Origin: Gammaproteobacteria bacterium Ga0077536
GTDB taxonomy: Bacteria; Pseudomonadota; Gammaproteobacteria; Ga0077536
Length of the DNA stretch: 64,000 nucleotides
Reading direction: 5' to 3'
Assembly (NCBI GenBank): GCA_001464935.1
Contig: LNEL01000055.1
Location: 1-64,000, forward strand
Shown here: piece by piece, positions 8,382-18,297 of the stretch
How the letters are laid out: the number at the start of each line of letters is the position of its first letter
Numbering within the stretch: position 1 is the first letter of the stretch
The notes under the pieces: generated by a model
The model's input: only the letters and a program-made list of their open reading frames with translations
What the model was told of the DNA's origin: nothing
The model's database searches: none
Translations under genes and position numbers: made by a program

Positions 8382-9185
8382 TCAGTTGACGCGTGTGGCC
8401 TTCACTTCCTCGATCCCCGGATGATTCGGGTAGTTGAGTTCGAGCACGCGCAGCGCGTCATCGGACAGCTGGTTCAGCTCGAGCACCTTGTAGGCCTTCG
8501 ACATCAGCACCAGTGCCTCCGGCATCGCCGGGGTCTGCTGGTAGTTCTCGACCACGTAGCGCGCACGGTTCGCCGCCGCGACGAAGGCGCCACGCCGCAT
8601 GTACCAGTTCGCCACGTTGACCTCGTGTTGCGCGAGCACGTTGCGCAGGTGGCGCATGCGCAGCTGCGAGTCGGCCACGTAGCGGCTGTCGGGGAAGCGT
8701 TTGATCAGTTCCGAGAAGTCGTTGAAGGCCTGCAGCGAAGCGCCGGGATCGCGCTGCGAGGAATCGCGCGGCAGATGCCGCTCGATCAGCCCCTTGCCGG
8801 CGGAAAAGTTGATGAGCCCGCGCAGGTAGAACGCATAGTCCATGTGCGGATGCGACGGGTTCAGCTTCATGAAGCGATCGACTGCCGCCATCGCCGGTTC
8901 GGTTTCGTCGGACTTGTAGTGGCAGTAGGCGAGTTCGATCTGCGCCTGCGCAGCGTAGGGCCCGAACGGATAGCGCCCCTGCAGCTTCTCGTAGTATTCG
9001 ATCGCGCCGTTGCACGAACCCGAGTCGAGGCGATCTTTCGCTGCGAAGTACAGCTTGTCCTCCGGCCAGTTCTCGGGCAGTTCGTCCGGGTCCTTGTCGG
9101 GCAGCAGCCCACAGGCCGACAGCAGGAGGCTCAGCAGCAGCCACAGGGCGCCGCGATACAGGTTCGGGGAGGCGAAAGATTTCAC
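8382..9185 (-). CDS. bamD: Outer-membrane assembly lipoprotein BamD
   Basis: About 267 residues from a GTG at 9185, chosen because it places a lipoprotein signal at the N-terminus: hydrophobic LWLLLSLLLSAC with lipobox LSAC. The mature part has TPR-like helices (DRLDSGSCNGAIEYYEKLQ, AQIELAYCHYKSDETEPA) typical of BamD/ComL. BamD is the essential lipoprotein that links BamA to BamCE when beta-barrel proteins are inserted into the outer membrane. It is divergent from rluD, as in Pseudomonas, and convergent with nadE, whose stop is 30 bases away. Confidence 0.93.
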   Translation of the reverse strand: MKSFASPNLYRGALWLLLSLLLSACGLLPDKDPDELPENWPEDKLYFAAKDRLDSGSCNGAIEYYEKLQGRYPFGPYAAQAQIELAYCHYKSDETEPAMAAVDRFMKLNPSHPHMDYAFYLRGLINFSAGKGLIERHLPRDSSQRDPGASLQAFNDFSELIKRFPDSRYVADSQLRMRHLRNVLAQHEVNVANWYMRRGAFVAAANRARYVVENYQQTPAMPEALVLMSKAYKVLELNQLSDDALRVLELNYPNHPGIEEVKATRVN

Positions 9186-9291
9186 GGGGTGATTGAGCCC
9201 TCGCTCGGGCACGTAATGGCAGTCCGGCATTGTAGTGCGTCCATCCGGTCAGACCAAGGCAAGCGCAGGCGCTTGCAGTAGACTCCCCGTC

Positions 9292-10263
9292 ATGACAGAC
9301 ATCCGACAGCATGAAGGCGTGGTGCCCCCCGCGCTCGCCGGCAAGCGCCTCGACCAGGCCCTGGCCGCCCTCTTCGACGACTACTCCCGCACCCTGCTCG
9401 CGACGTGGATCCGCGAAGGCCGTGTGCGCCTGAACGGCCGCGAGTGCCGCCCGCGCGAAACGGTGGCGGCCGGCGACACGGTCGCGTTGTCGGCGGTGCT
9501 CGCGGCCAGCGCGGAGGCGATTCCGGAAGCCATCGAGTTCGGTGTCGTCGTCGAGGACCGGGAGGTCATCGTCGTCGACAAGCCGGTCGGCCTCGTGGTG
9601 CACCCGGGCGCCGGCAACCAGACCCATACGCTCGTCAACGGCCTGCTGCACCGCTGGCCGGCGCTCGCGGCCCTGCCGCGCGCGGGACTCATCCATCGCC
9701 TCGACAAGGACACCTCCGGCCTGCTGGTCGTCGCCCGCACGCCGCGCGCCTTCCAGCGCCTGACGGCGATGATGGCCGCGCGCGAGATTCACCGGACCTA
9801 CCAGGCGATCGTGCACGGCATCGTCGTCACCGGCGGCACCGTCGAGGCGGCCATCGCCCGCGATCGCCAGCACCGCACACGCATGCGGGTGATCGAGGGC
9901 GGGCGCGAGGCCGTCACGCATTACCGCGTGCTGAAGAAGTTCCGGGCGCACACGCTCTTGGAGATCCAGCTCGAAACCGGTCGCACGCACCAGATCCGCG
10001 TGCATCTGCAGTACATCGGCAGCCCCATCGTCGGCGATCCGGATTACGGCTCGCGGCGCCGGTTGCCGCCCGCGGCCAGCCCCGCGCTGGTCGATGCGCT
10101 GCAGGGTCTGCGGCGGCAGGCCCTGCATGCGTGCCGCCTCGAGTTTCCGCATCCCGGCGGGCGCCGGACGGTGACGGCCGAAAGCGCGTTGCCGGCCGAT
10201 TTCGCCGGGCTGCTCGGCGCGCTGGCCGACGACGCGGCGGCGGCGCGACTGGCGGCACCGTGA
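9292..10263 (+). CDS. rluD: 23S rRNA pseudouridine synthase RluD
   Basis: 323 residues from the ATG at 9292 (MTDIRQHEGVVPPALAGKRLDQ). An S4 RNA-binding domain occupies roughly residues 15-75. The catalytic domain follows, with motif II GLIHRLDKDTSGLLVVA containing the nucleophilic Asp, and LETGRTHQIRVHL downstream. RluD makes the pseudouridines in helix 69 of 23S rRNA. A longer frame upstream lacks family similarity. The stop overlaps the GTG of pgeF by 4 bases, so the two are translationally coupled. Confidence 0.95.
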   Translation: MTDIRQHEGVVPPALAGKRLDQALAALFDDYSRTLLATWIREGRVRLNGRECRPRETVAAGDTVALSAVLAASAEAIPEAIEFGVVVEDREVIVVDKPVGLVVHPGAGNQTHTLVNGLLHRWPALAALPRAGLIHRLDKDTSGLLVVARTPRAFQRLTAMMAAREIHRTYQAIVHGIVVTGGTVEAAIARDRQHRTRMRVIEGGREAVTHYRVLKKFRAHTLLEIQLETGRTHQIRVHLQYIGSPIVGDPDYGSRRRLPPAASPALVDALQGLRRQALHACRLEFPHPGGRRTVTAESALPADFAGLLGALADDAAAARLAAP

Positions 10264-10985
10264 TCCCCCTCGTCACGCCGGACTGGCCCGCACCGCCCGG
10301 GGTCGGTGCCTGCGTGACGACGCGTGACGGCGGCACCAGCCTGCCGCCCTACGCGAGCCTCAACCTCGCCACGCACGTCGGCGATGCGCCGGCAGCGGTC
10401 GCGCGCAACCGGCGGCGGCTGGCGGAAGCGCTGGCGCTGCCCTCGCCACCGCGCTGGCTGTCGCAGGTCCACGGCACGCTGTGCGTGGACGCCGCGACGG
10501 CAGCCGACGGTGTCGAAGCCGATGCCGCGTTCGCGACGCGCGCCGGCGTGGTCTGCGCGATCCTCACCGCCGACTGCCTGCCGGTCCTGCTGTGCGATCG
10601 CGACGGCACGCGCGTGGCCGCGGTCCACGCGGGTTGGCGCGGCCTCTACGGCGGCGTCCTGGCGGCAGCGGTGCGCGCGCTGGCGGTCGCGCCGGACACG
10701 CTGCTCGCGTGGGTCGGCCCCGGCATCGGCGTCGACGCGTATGCCGTCGGCGCGTCGCTGCGCGCGCAGTTCATCGCGCAGGACGCGACCCTTGGCGAGT
10801 GCTTTGCGCAGCGCGGCGCCGCCTGGCACGCCGATCTCGGCGCGATCGCCGCGCGCCAGCTCGCGGCTGCCGGCCTGCGGACCATCCATCGCCATGCCGC
10901 CTGCACCTTCGAGGACGCCCGCTTCTACTCTTATCGTCGCGATGGCGTGACCGGTCGTTTCGCGAGCTTGATCTGGATTAGGTAA
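10260..10985 (+). CDS. pgeF: Peptidoglycan editing factor PgeF (YfiH, multicopper-oxidase-like fold)
   Basis: 241 residues from a GTG inside the rluD stop (GTGA overlap). Family motifs for the metal/active site are present: LSQVHG, ILTADCLPVLL with the conserved Cys, and AVHAGWRGL; the C-terminal part has VGPGIG. In E. coli PgeF (YfiH) acts as an amidase/editing factor that prevents wrong amino acids entering the peptidoglycan stem, and the family also has purine nucleoside phosphorylase activity. It lies between rluD and clpB as in Pseudomonas. Confidence 0.92.
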   Translation: MIPLVTPDWPAPPGVGACVTTRDGGTSLPPYASLNLATHVGDAPAAVARNRRRLAEALALPSPPRWLSQVHGTLCVDAATAADGVEADAAFATRAGVVCAILTADCLPVLLCDRDGTRVAAVHAGWRGLYGGVLAAAVRALAVAPDTLLAWVGPGIGVDAYAVGASLRAQFIAQDATLGECFAQRGAAWHADLGAIAARQLAAAGLRTIHRHAACTFEDARFYSYRRDGVTGRFASLIWIR

Positions 10986-10998
10986 AACACACGCGCGC

Positions 10999-11025
10999 CT
11001 TGATTGACTGCGGCAGACACCCCAT
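10999..11025 (+). promoter_or_regulatory. Sigma-32 (heat-shock) promoter of clpB
   Basis: CTTGATT at 10999-11005 and CCCCAT at 11020-11025 are separated by 14 bases. This matches the RpoH consensus (CTTGAAA, 13-15 bases, CCCCAT) closely. Transcription would start near 11032, about 30 bases before the clpB ATG. Confidence 0.8.
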
Positions 11026-11061
11026 CTGGGGATCAACCGCTTCAAACCCGAAGGACACGCC

Positions 11062-13635
11062 ATGCGCGCGGACAAAATGACAGCCCGATTCCAGCAGGCC
11101 CTGGGTGACGCCCAGAGCCGGGCGCTGGGCCTCGATCACCAGTTCATCGAACCTCTGCACCTGATGGCCGCCCTGCTCGAACAGGACGGCGGCACGATCA
11201 AGCACCTGATTGGCAACTGCGGCGTCGACGCGCAGGCCCTGCGCGGCCAGGTGAGCCAGGCGCTCGAGCGTCTGCCGAAAATCGAAGGCGCCGGCGGCGA
11301 CGTGCATCCGTCGAACGACCTCGTGCGTCTGCTCAATCTCACCGACAAGCTCGCGCAGAAGAAGGGCGACGCCTATCTCTCGAGCGAGCTGTTTCTCGTC
11401 GCCGCACTCGGTGATCAGGGCGAACTCGGCCGCCTGCTGAAGAAGGCCGGCCTCAAGGAAGCAGCGCTCGAACGTGCCATCACGGGCCTGCGCGGCGGTG
11501 AGAACGTGTCCGATCCGAACGCCGAGGACACGCGCCAGGCACTGTCGAAGTACACCATCGACATGACCGAGCGCGCCGAGCAGGGCAAGCTCGACCCGGT
11601 GATCGGGCGCGACGAGGAAATTCGTCGCACGATCCAGGTCCTGCAGCGCCGGACCAAGAACAATCCCGTGCTGATCGGGGAGCCCGGTGTCGGCAAGACC
11701 GCGATCGTCGAGGGTCTCGCGCAGCGCATCGTCAACGGCGAAGTGCCCGAAGGGCTGAAGAACAAACGCCTGCTGTCGCTCGACATGGGTTCGCTGATCG
11801 CGGGCGCAAAATTCCGCGGCGAGTTCGAAGAGCGTCTGAAAGCGGTGCTGAACGACCTCTCGAAACAGGAAGGCCAGATCATCCTGTTCATCGACGAGCT
11901 GCACACGATGGTCGGCGCCGGCAAGGCCGAAGGCGCGATGGACGCCGGCAACATGCTCAAACCCGCGCTCGCGCGCGGCGAACTGCACTGCATCGGCGCG
12001 ACGACGCTCGACGAGTATCGCCAGTACGTCGAGAAGGACGCGGCACTCGAGCGGCGCTTCCAGAAGGTGCTCGTCGACGAGCCCTCGCTCGAGGACACGA
12101 TCGCGATCCTGCGTGGGCTGAAGGAGAAGTATGCCGTGCATCACGGCGTCGAAATCACCGATCCGGCGATCGTCGCCGCCGCCCAGCTTTCGCATCGCTA
12201 CATCACCGATCGGCAGCTGCCGGACAAGGCCATCGATCTGATTGACGAAGCCGCGGCACGCATCAGCATCGAAATCGACTCCAAGCCCGAGGAGATGGAT
12301 CGCCTCGACCGGCGCCTGATCCAGCTGAAGATCGAACGCGAAGCGCTGCGCAAGGAGACCGACGAGGCCTCGCGCCGGCGGCTCGCCGACCTCGAGACGC
12401 AGATCCAGACCGTGGGCCGCGAGTACGCCGACCTCGAGGAGATCTGGAAGGGCGAGAAGGCCGCGCTGCAGGGGTCGCACCAGGTGCAGGCCGATCTCGA
12501 CCGGGCGCGCACGGAGTTCGAAACGGCCCGTCGCGGCGGCGATCTCGCGCGGATGTCCGAACTGCAGTACGGCGTGATTCCCGAGCTCGAGAAACGCCTG
12601 CAGGCCGCGTCCGGCTCCGAACAGCAGCCGATGAAGCTGCTGCGGAACAAGGTGACGGAAGAGGAAATCGCGGAAGTCGTCTCGAAATGGACCGGTATCC
12701 CGGTGTCGAAGATGCTCGAAGGCGAGCGCGCGAAACTGCTGCGGATGGAAGACGCCCTGCACCATCGGGTCGTCGGCCAGGACATGGCAGTCAGCGCAGT
12801 GGCCAACGCCATCCGCCGCTCGCGGGCCGGCCTGTCGGATCCGAAGCGGCCGAACGGTTCCTTCCTGTTCCTCGGCCCGACGGGCGTCGGCAAGACCGAA
12901 CTGTGCAAGGCGCTGGCGGAGTTCCTGTTCGACACCGAAGACGCGCTGGTGCGCATCGACATGTCGGAATACATGGAAAAACATGCGGTTGCGCGCCTCA
13001 TCGGCGCCCCGCCGGGCTATGTCGGCTACGAGGAGGGCGGGTATCTGACCGAAACCGTCCGCCGCAAGCCGTATTCGGTGCTGCTGCTCGACGAGGTCGA
13101 GAAGGCGCACCCGGACGTCTTCAACATCCTCCTGCAGGTGCTCGATGACGGCCGGCTGACCGACGGGCACGGGCGCACCGTGGACTTCCGCAACACGGTG
13201 ATCGTGATGACCTCCAACCTCGGCTCGGAGTCGATCCAGAACATGGGCGACGATGCGCACTACGACGAGATGCGGGAGGCGGTGCTGGAGGTCGTCCGGC
13301 GCAGTTTCCGGCCGGAATTCATCAACCGGATCGACGAAGTGGTGGTCTTCCATGGCCTGCGCCGGGCCCAGATCCGGGCCATTGCCGAGGTCCAGATCGG
13401 GCTTCTGCGCCAGCGCCTCGGCGAACAGCGCATCGGACTTGAGATTTCGACCGCGGCGGTCGATAAGCTCGGAGAGGCGGGTTTCGACCCGGTCTACGGC
13501 GCCAGACCGCTGAAGCGGGCGATCCAGGCCAGCCTGGAAACCCCGCTCGCGCAGGCCCTGCTCGAAGGCCGCTTCGCGGCTGGCGACACGGTGCGGGTGG
13601 ACGTGGTGGATGGTCGGTTCGCCTTCGAGAAGTAG
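11062..13635 (+). CDS. clpB: ATP-dependent disaggregase ClpB
   Basis: 857 residues, full length. Order: Clp N-terminal repeats (1-145), AAA-1 with Walker A GEPGVGKT and Walker B ILFIDE, the long coiled-coil middle domain (about 400-520, rich in Arg/Glu/Lys), AAA-2 with GPTGVGKT and SVLLLDE, and the C-terminal D2-small domain. The start [14 protein letters not shown] matches the family. ClpB works with DnaK to pull polypeptides from aggregates. The sigma-32 promoter directly upstream fits heat induction. A GC-rich hairpin follows the stop. Confidence 0.98.
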   Translation: MRADKMTARFQQALGDAQSRALGLDHQFIEPLHLMAALLEQDGGTIKHLIGNCGVDAQALRGQVSQALERLPKIEGAGGDVHPSNDLVRLLNLTDKLAQKKGDAYLSSELFLVAALGDQGELGRLLKKAGLKEAALERAITGLRGGENVSDPNAEDTRQALSKYTIDMTERAEQGKLDPVIGRDEEIRRTIQVLQRRTKNNPVLIGEPGVGKTAIVEGLAQRIVNGEVPEGLKNKRLLSLDMGSLIAGAKFRGEFEERLKAVLNDLSKQEGQIILFIDELHTMVGAGKAEGAMDAGNMLKPALARGELHCIGATTLDEYRQYVEKDAALERRFQKVLVDEPSLEDTIAILRGLKEKYAVHHGVEITDPAIVAAAQLSHRYITDRQLPDKAIDLIDEAAARISIEIDSKPEEMDRLDRRLIQLKIEREALRKETDEASRRRLADLETQIQTVGREYADLEEIWKGEKAALQGSHQVQADLDRARTEFETARRGGDLARMSELQYGVIPELEKRLQAASGSEQQPMKLLRNKVTEEEIAEVVSKWTGIPVSKMLEGERAKLLRMEDALHHRVVGQDMAVSAVANAIRRSRAGLSDPKRPNGSFLFLGPTGVGKTELCKALAEFLFDTEDALVRIDMSEYMEKHAVARLIGAPPGYVGYEEGGYLTETVRRKPYSVLLLDEVEKAHPDVFNILLQVLDDGRLTDGHGRTVDFRNTVIVMTSNLGSESIQNMGDDAHYDEMREAVLEVVRRSFRPEFINRIDEVVVFHGLRRAQIRAIAEVQIGLLRQRLGEQRIGLEISTAAVDKLGEAGFDPVYGARPLKRAIQASLETPLAQALLEGRFAAGDTVRVDVVDGRFAFEK

Positions 13636-13647
13636 CTGAAAACGCCA

Positions 13648-13670
13648 CCGGCCGCCGCTGCGGCGGCCGG
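13648..13670 (+). terminator. GC-rich hairpin downstream of clpB
   Basis: CCGGCCGCCGC and GCGGCGGCCGG are exact inverted copies around one T, beginning 13 bases after the clpB stop. A second small hairpin, GCCGGA-AAATTG-TCCGGC, follows at 13677-13694. Neither is followed immediately by a T-run, so termination efficiency is uncertain. The AT-rich stretch at 13700-13740 is where a pilB promoter would be expected. Confidence 0.5.
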
Positions 13671-13767
13671 GTGCGTGCCGGAAAATTGTCCGGCCCGGTG
13701 GTTATTTACCGACGTTTCATCTACTATTTTTTAGAATTCACCGGTAGCTGACCGAGGCAAACCCGAC

Positions 13768-15486
13768 GTGGCTGTGACTACCAACCGCGTGCCCCTGACG
13801 GGCCTTGCGCGCAAGCTCGTGAACGACGGTCTGCTCGACGAGCCGACCGCCGTGCGCGCGTTCCAGACCGCGCTGTCGAGCAAAGTCCCTTTCGTCAAAT
13901 ACCTGATCGAGAACAAGCTCGCCGACGCGCGGGTCGTTGCCCAGGCCGCGTCGCAGGAGTTCGGCGTGCCGCTGGTCGATATCGAGGCGCTCGAAATCGA
14001 GTCCGATGTCGTCAAGCTCGTCAGCGAGGATCTGATTCAGCGCCACCACGCGCTGCCGATTTTCAAGCGCGGCAACCGCGTGTTCATCGGGGTTTCCGAC
14101 CCGACGAACCTGCAGGCGCTCGACGAGATCAAGTTCCATATCGGCGCCAACACCGAGGCGGTGCTGGTCGAGGAGAACAAGCTCGCCAAGGCGATTGAAA
14201 AGGCGCTGGCCGCGGCCGACTCCGGTCTCGGCGACATGGAACAGTCCGATTTCGAGGATCTCGACGATCTCGAAGTCGGCAGTCAGCAGGAAACCCAGCA
14301 GGAAAATGCAGAGATCGACGACGCGCCAGTGGTGCGCTTCGTCAACAAGGTGCTGCTCGACGCCATCAAGCGCGGCGCCTCCGACCTGCACTTCGAGCCC
14401 TACGAAAAGTTCTACCGCGTGCGTTTCCGCGTCGACGGCATGCTCGCCGAAATCGCGAAGCCGCCGCTCGCGCTGGCCTTCAAGATCGCCGCGCGCATCA
14501 AGGTCATGTCGCGGCTCGACGTGTCCGAACGCCGCGTGCCGCAGGACGGCCGCATCAAGCTCAAGCTGTCGAAGACCAAGGCGATCGATTTCCGCGTCAG
14601 CACCTGTCCCACGCTGTACGGCGAAAAGGTCGTGATGCGTATCCTCGATTCCGACGCCGCGAAGCTGCAGATCGACCAGCTCGGTTACGAGGATTTCCAG
14701 AAGGAACTGTTCCTCAAGAACCTGCACAAACCCTATGGCATGTTCCTGGTCACCGGCCCGACCGGCAGCGGCAAGACCGTGTCGCTGTACACCGGGATCA
14801 ACATCATCAACCAGGAAGACATCAACATCTCGACCGCCGAAGACCCGGTCGAAATCAACCTGCCGGGCGTCAACCAGGTGCAGGTCGACGAGCGCACCGG
14901 GATGACCTTCCCGAAGGCGCTGAAGGCCTTCCTGCGCCAGGATCCGGACATCATTCTCGTCGGCGAAATCCGCGATCTGGAAACGGCGTCGATCGCGGTC
15001 AAGGCCGCGCAGACCGGCCACATGGTGATGTCGACGCTGCACACGAACGACGGTCCGCAGACGCTGACACGTCTGCAGGACATGGGCATTCCGCCGTTCG
15101 CGGTCGCGACCACGATCAACCTGATCACCGGTCAGCGGCTCGCCCGACGGCTGCACCCCGATTTCCGCGTGCCGCTGGATCTGCCGCCCGAAGCGCTGCT
15201 GGCGGAAGGCTTCACGGAAGACGATATCCGGGAAGGCATCAAACTGTACGGACCGGGCACCGGCAATGCCGATTGCCCGACCGGCTACAAGGGCCGCTGC
15301 GGCATCTACCAGGTGATGCCGATCACCGACGGCATGAAACGCCTGATCATCGAAGGGGCGAACGCCGTGCAGCTCGCCGATCAGGCGGCAGCCGAAGGCA
15401 TCTGGGACATCCGCAAGTCGGGCCTGCAGAAAGCCAAGCGCGGGCTGACGAGCCTCGCCGAAATCAATCGCGTGACGGTGGAGTAA
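13768..15486 (+). CDS. pilB: Type IV pilus extension ATPase PilB
   Basis: 572 residues from a GTG. An N-terminal MshEN/GspE-N domain covers roughly 1-150. The ATPase domain has Walker A GPTGSGKT, the Asp box (TAEDPVEINL), Walker B (PDIILVGEIRD) and the His box. PilB powers pilin polymerisation from the cytoplasmic face of the machine with the PilC platform. pilC begins 3 bases after the stop. Unusually, the C-terminal zinc region keeps only two of the four usual cysteines: RRLHPDF replaces the first CxxC, and ADCPTGYKGRC the second. Metal binding there is doubtful. Confidence 0.96.
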   Translation: MAVTTNRVPLTGLARKLVNDGLLDEPTAVRAFQTALSSKVPFVKYLIENKLADARVVAQAASQEFGVPLVDIEALEIESDVVKLVSEDLIQRHHALPIFKRGNRVFIGVSDPTNLQALDEIKFHIGANTEAVLVEENKLAKAIEKALAAADSGLGDMEQSDFEDLDDLEVGSQQETQQENAEIDDAPVVRFVNKVLLDAIKRGASDLHFEPYEKFYRVRFRVDGMLAEIAKPPLALAFKIAARIKVMSRLDVSERRVPQDGRIKLKLSKTKAIDFRVSTCPTLYGEKVVMRILDSDAAKLQIDQLGYEDFQKELFLKNLHKPYGMFLVTGPTGSGKTVSLYTGINIINQEDINISTAEDPVEINLPGVNQVQVDERTGMTFPKALKAFLRQDPDIILVGEIRDLETASIAVKAAQTGHMVMSTLHTNDGPQTLTRLQDMGIPPFAVATTINLITGQRLARRLHPDFRVPLDLPPEALLAEGFTEDDIREGIKLYGPGTGNADCPTGYKGRCGIYQVMPITDGMKRLIIEGANAVQLADQAAAEGIWDIRKSGLQKAKRGLTSLAEINRVTVE

Positions 15487-15489
15487 ACG

Positions 15490-16713
15490 ATGGCACAGGG
15501 AGCCGCAATCAAGTCGGACATGTACGTCTGGGAGGGCATCGACAAGAACGGCAAGCGCGTCAAGGGCGAGATGTCCGGGCAGAACGATTCGCTGATCAAG
15601 GCGAACCTGCGCCGCCAGGGCGTGAACCCGCTGAAGGTCAAGAAGAAACCGAAGCCGCTGTTCGGCGATTCGGGCGGCAAGATCACGACCAAGGACATCA
15701 CGATTTTCGCGCGCCAGCTCGCCACGATGATGTCGTCCGGCGTGCCGCTGGTGCAGTCCTTCGAAATCGTGGGTCGCGGCCACGAGAACAAGGCGATGCA
15801 GCAGCTGATCCTCACGATCAAGTCGGACATCGAGGCGGGCGGCGCACTCGCCGAGTCGCTGGGCAAGCACCCGAAATACTTCAACGAGCTGTTCGTGAAC
15901 CTGATCACGGCAGGCGAGCACGCCGGTATTCTCGAGGACATCCTGCACAAGCTCGCCACGTACATGGAAAAGACGGAGGCGCTGAAGTCGAAGATCAAGA
16001 GCGCCCTGTTCTATCCGATCGCGGTGGTCGTGGTTGCGTTCATCATCACCTGCATCCTGATGATTTTCGTGATCCCGCAATTCGAAGACCTGTTCAAGGG
16101 CTTCGGCGCCGATCTCCCGGCCCTGACCCGCGTCGTCATCGACATGTCGAACTGGTTCCAGGAGAAATGGTGGCTGATGCTGATGATGATCGGCGGCACG
16201 ATTTTCGGCCTGATCACGCTCAAGAAGCGCTCGTTGAAGTTCGCCCACTACCTCGACCGGATCGTGCTGAAGCTGCCGGTCATCGGCGATATTCTGAACA
16301 AGTCGGCGATTGCGCGCTTCGCGCGCACGCTGTCGACGATGTTCGCGGCCGGCACGCCGCTCGTCGAAGCGATGACCTCGGTCGCGGGCGCCTGCGGCAA
16401 CATCGTCTATTACGACGCGGTCATGAAGATGCGCGACGAAATAGCGACCGGCACCCAGCTGCAGGTGGCGATGCGCGAGACCCAGCTGTTCCCGAACATG
16501 GTCGTGCAGATGGTGTCGATCGGCGAGGAATCCGGTGCGCTCGACTCGATGCTCGGCAAAGTCGCGGACTGGTATGAGCAGGAGGTCGACGACGCGGTCG
16601 ACGCGCTGACCAGCCTGCTGGAACCGATCATCATGGCGGTGCTCGGCGTCGTGATCGGCGGCCTCGTGATCGCGATGTACCTGCCAATCTTCAAGATGGG
16701 CCAGGTGGTCTGA
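15490..16713 (+). CDS. pilC: Type IV pilus inner-membrane platform protein PilC
   Basis: 407 residues with two GspF domains (about residues 70-195 and 275-400), each followed by a hydrophobic membrane segment; examples are FYPIAVVVVAFIITCILMIF and the C-terminal IIMAVLGVVIGGLVIAMYLP. The motif FARQLATMMSSGVPLVQ is diagnostic. PilC sits in the inner membrane and couples PilB ATP hydrolysis to insertion of pilin subunits. The gene is in an operon with pilB; pilD follows after 84 bases. Confidence 0.96.
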   Translation: MAQGAAIKSDMYVWEGIDKNGKRVKGEMSGQNDSLIKANLRRQGVNPLKVKKKPKPLFGDSGGKITTKDITIFARQLATMMSSGVPLVQSFEIVGRGHENKAMQQLILTIKSDIEAGGALAESLGKHPKYFNELFVNLITAGEHAGILEDILHKLATYMEKTEALKSKIKSALFYPIAVVVVAFIITCILMIFVIPQFEDLFKGFGADLPALTRVVIDMSNWFQEKWWLMLMMIGGTIFGLITLKKRSLKFAHYLDRIVLKLPVIGDILNKSAIARFARTLSTMFAAGTPLVEAMTSVAGACGNIVYYDAVMKMRDEIATGTQLQVAMRETQLFPNMVVQMVSIGEESGALDSMLGKVADWYEQEVDDAVDALTSLLEPIIMAVLGVVIGGLVIAMYLPIFKMGQVV

Positions 16714-16797
16714 CGGTTTCACCTTCCGAACCTGCCGGCCGGTGCCTGGTCCTGGACCTCGCACCGGTGGCACCAGCGCGAGCCGCCGGCACGTCCC

Positions 16798-17670
16798 ATG
16801 GCCCTGTTTGAACTCCTTGCCGCCGAACCCGCTGCCTTCATCGCGCTGTTGGGGACGTTCGGGCTGCTGGTCGGCAGCTTTCTGAACGTCGTCATCCATC
16901 GACTGCCGATCATGATGGACCGCGAGTGGCGCAGCGATTGCGCGACTCTGCTCGATCCGGATGCACAGGCTGTCGCTGCCGCCCCGTACAACCTCGCCGT
17001 GCCGCGCTCGTGCTGTCCACGCTGTGGCGCCGGCATCAGTGCGATCGACAACATTCCCGTGCTGAGCTGGCTGGCGCTGCGCGGCCGCTGCCGTCACTGC
17101 AGCGCGCCGATCGCCGCACGCTATCCGGTGATCGAGGCACTCGCCGGTGTCATGGGGGCCGTCGTAGCGTGGCGCTTCGGCTTTGGTGTCGCCGCGCTGC
17201 TCGCGGCCTGCCTGTCATGGGGCCTGCTGGCGCTGGCGGCCATCGACTACGACACGATGCTGCTGCCCGATACGATCACACTGCCCCTGTTGTGGCTCGG
17301 GCTCCTCGCGAACCTCTTTGGCGTGTTCACCACGCTCGAGACCGCGGTGGTCGGGGCGATGGCGGGCTATCTCGCACTATGGTCGATCTTCTGGGCCTTC
17401 AAGCTCGCGACGGGCAAGGAAGGCATGGGTTACGGCGACTTCAAACTGCTCGGCGCACTCGGCGCGTGGCTGGGCTGGCCGCTGCTGCCATCGATCATTC
17501 TGGCCGCCGCGGCGGTTGGCGCGGTGGTGGGTCTCGGTCTGATTGCGTTGAAGTCGCACGATCGTGCGAAGCCGATTCCGTTCGGCCCCTACCTTGCTGC
17601 CGCTGGCTGGATCTGCCTCGTGTGGGGCGACGTGCTGTCCGGCCTGTTTGCCGTCGGCGGCGGCCTGTGA
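16798..17670 (+). CDS. pilD: Prepilin peptidase / N-methyltransferase PilD
   Basis: 290 residues with about eight hydrophobic segments. The cytoplasmic N-terminal loop carries the two CxxC pairs (CCPRCG and CRHCS) of bifunctional enzymes. The two catalytic aspartates of the GxGD-type protease lie in LAAIDYDTMLLPD and GMGYGDFKLL. It cleaves the leader of PilA and of minor pseudopilins and methylates Phe+1. The stop overlaps the coaE GTG by 4 bases. Confidence 0.96.
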   Translation: MALFELLAAEPAAFIALLGTFGLLVGSFLNVVIHRLPIMMDREWRSDCATLLDPDAQAVAAAPYNLAVPRSCCPRCGAGISAIDNIPVLSWLALRGRCRHCSAPIAARYPVIEALAGVMGAVVAWRFGFGVAALLAACLSWGLLALAAIDYDTMLLPDTITLPLLWLGLLANLFGVFTTLETAVVGAMAGYLALWSIFWAFKLATGKEGMGYGDFKLLGALGAWLGWPLLPSIILAAAAVGAVVGLGLIALKSHDRAKPIPFGPYLAAAGWICLVWGDVLSGLFAVGGGL

Positions 17671-18293
17671 GCACCCCGCGACCATTCGTCATTGGTGTCA
17701 CCGGCGGCATCGGTTGTGGAAAATCGACGATCTGCCGCGAGTTCTCGGCGCTGGGCGCGCCGGTCGTGGACACCGACGAAGTCGCGCGCGAAGTCGTCGC
17801 GCCGGGCACGCCGGGACTCGCGGCCGTCGTCGCGCATTTCGGCGAGGATATTCTCGCCGCTGACGGCACGCTCGATCGGCGCCGTCTGCGCAGTATCGTG
17901 TTTGCCGACGCCACGCAGCGGCAGTGGCTCGAGGCGCTGCTGCATCCCCTGATCCGTGCGCGCACCGATGCGCACGTGTTGTCAGCGAATTACCCGTATT
18001 GCCTGGTCTGCATTCCACTGCTGGTCGAGCGCGGCGGCGGCAATCGTGTGGACCGCGTGCTCGTGATCGACTGTCCCCCGGCCGTGCAAATCGAGCGTGT
18101 GATGGCGCGGGACAAATTGACAGCGCCGGAGGTAGAGGCAATCATGCAGACCCAAGCGCCGCGCGCAGCTCGTCTGGCCGCGGCAGACGATGTGATCGAG
18201 AACATCGGCGACGTCGAGACCGTACGGCCCGCGATCAGGGCACTGCACCAGCGATATCTCGACCTGGCCCAGCGGAAGCGGGAATCCGATTAG
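17667..18293 (+). CDS. coaE: Dephospho-CoA kinase
   Basis: 208 residues from a GTG that overlaps the pilD stop (GTGA). The P-loop GVTGGIGCGKST is at the N-terminus, followed by DTDEVAREVV with the conserved substrate-binding Asp. It phosphorylates the 3'-OH of dephospho-CoA in the last step of CoA synthesis. The pilD-coaE pairing is widely conserved in this group, and zapD starts 4 bases after the stop. Confidence 0.95.
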   Translation: MSTPRPFVIGVTGGIGCGKSTICREFSALGAPVVDTDEVAREVVAPGTPGLAAVVAHFGEDILAADGTLDRRRLRSIVFADATQRQWLEALLHPLIRARTDAHVLSANYPYCLVCIPLLVERGGGNRVDRVLVIDCPPAVQIERVMARDKLTAPEVEAIMQTQAPRAARLAAADDVIENIGDVETVRPAIRALHQRYLDLAQRKRESD

Positions 18294-18297
18294 CAAG

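Noticed and set aside
13738-17097. Minus-strand open frame of over 1,100 codons opposite pilB, pilC and pilD
   Set aside because: It is the antisense shadow of three certain genes. Its protein is dominated by Arg, His, Asp and Gln with no domain, which is typical of GC-rich antisense frames.
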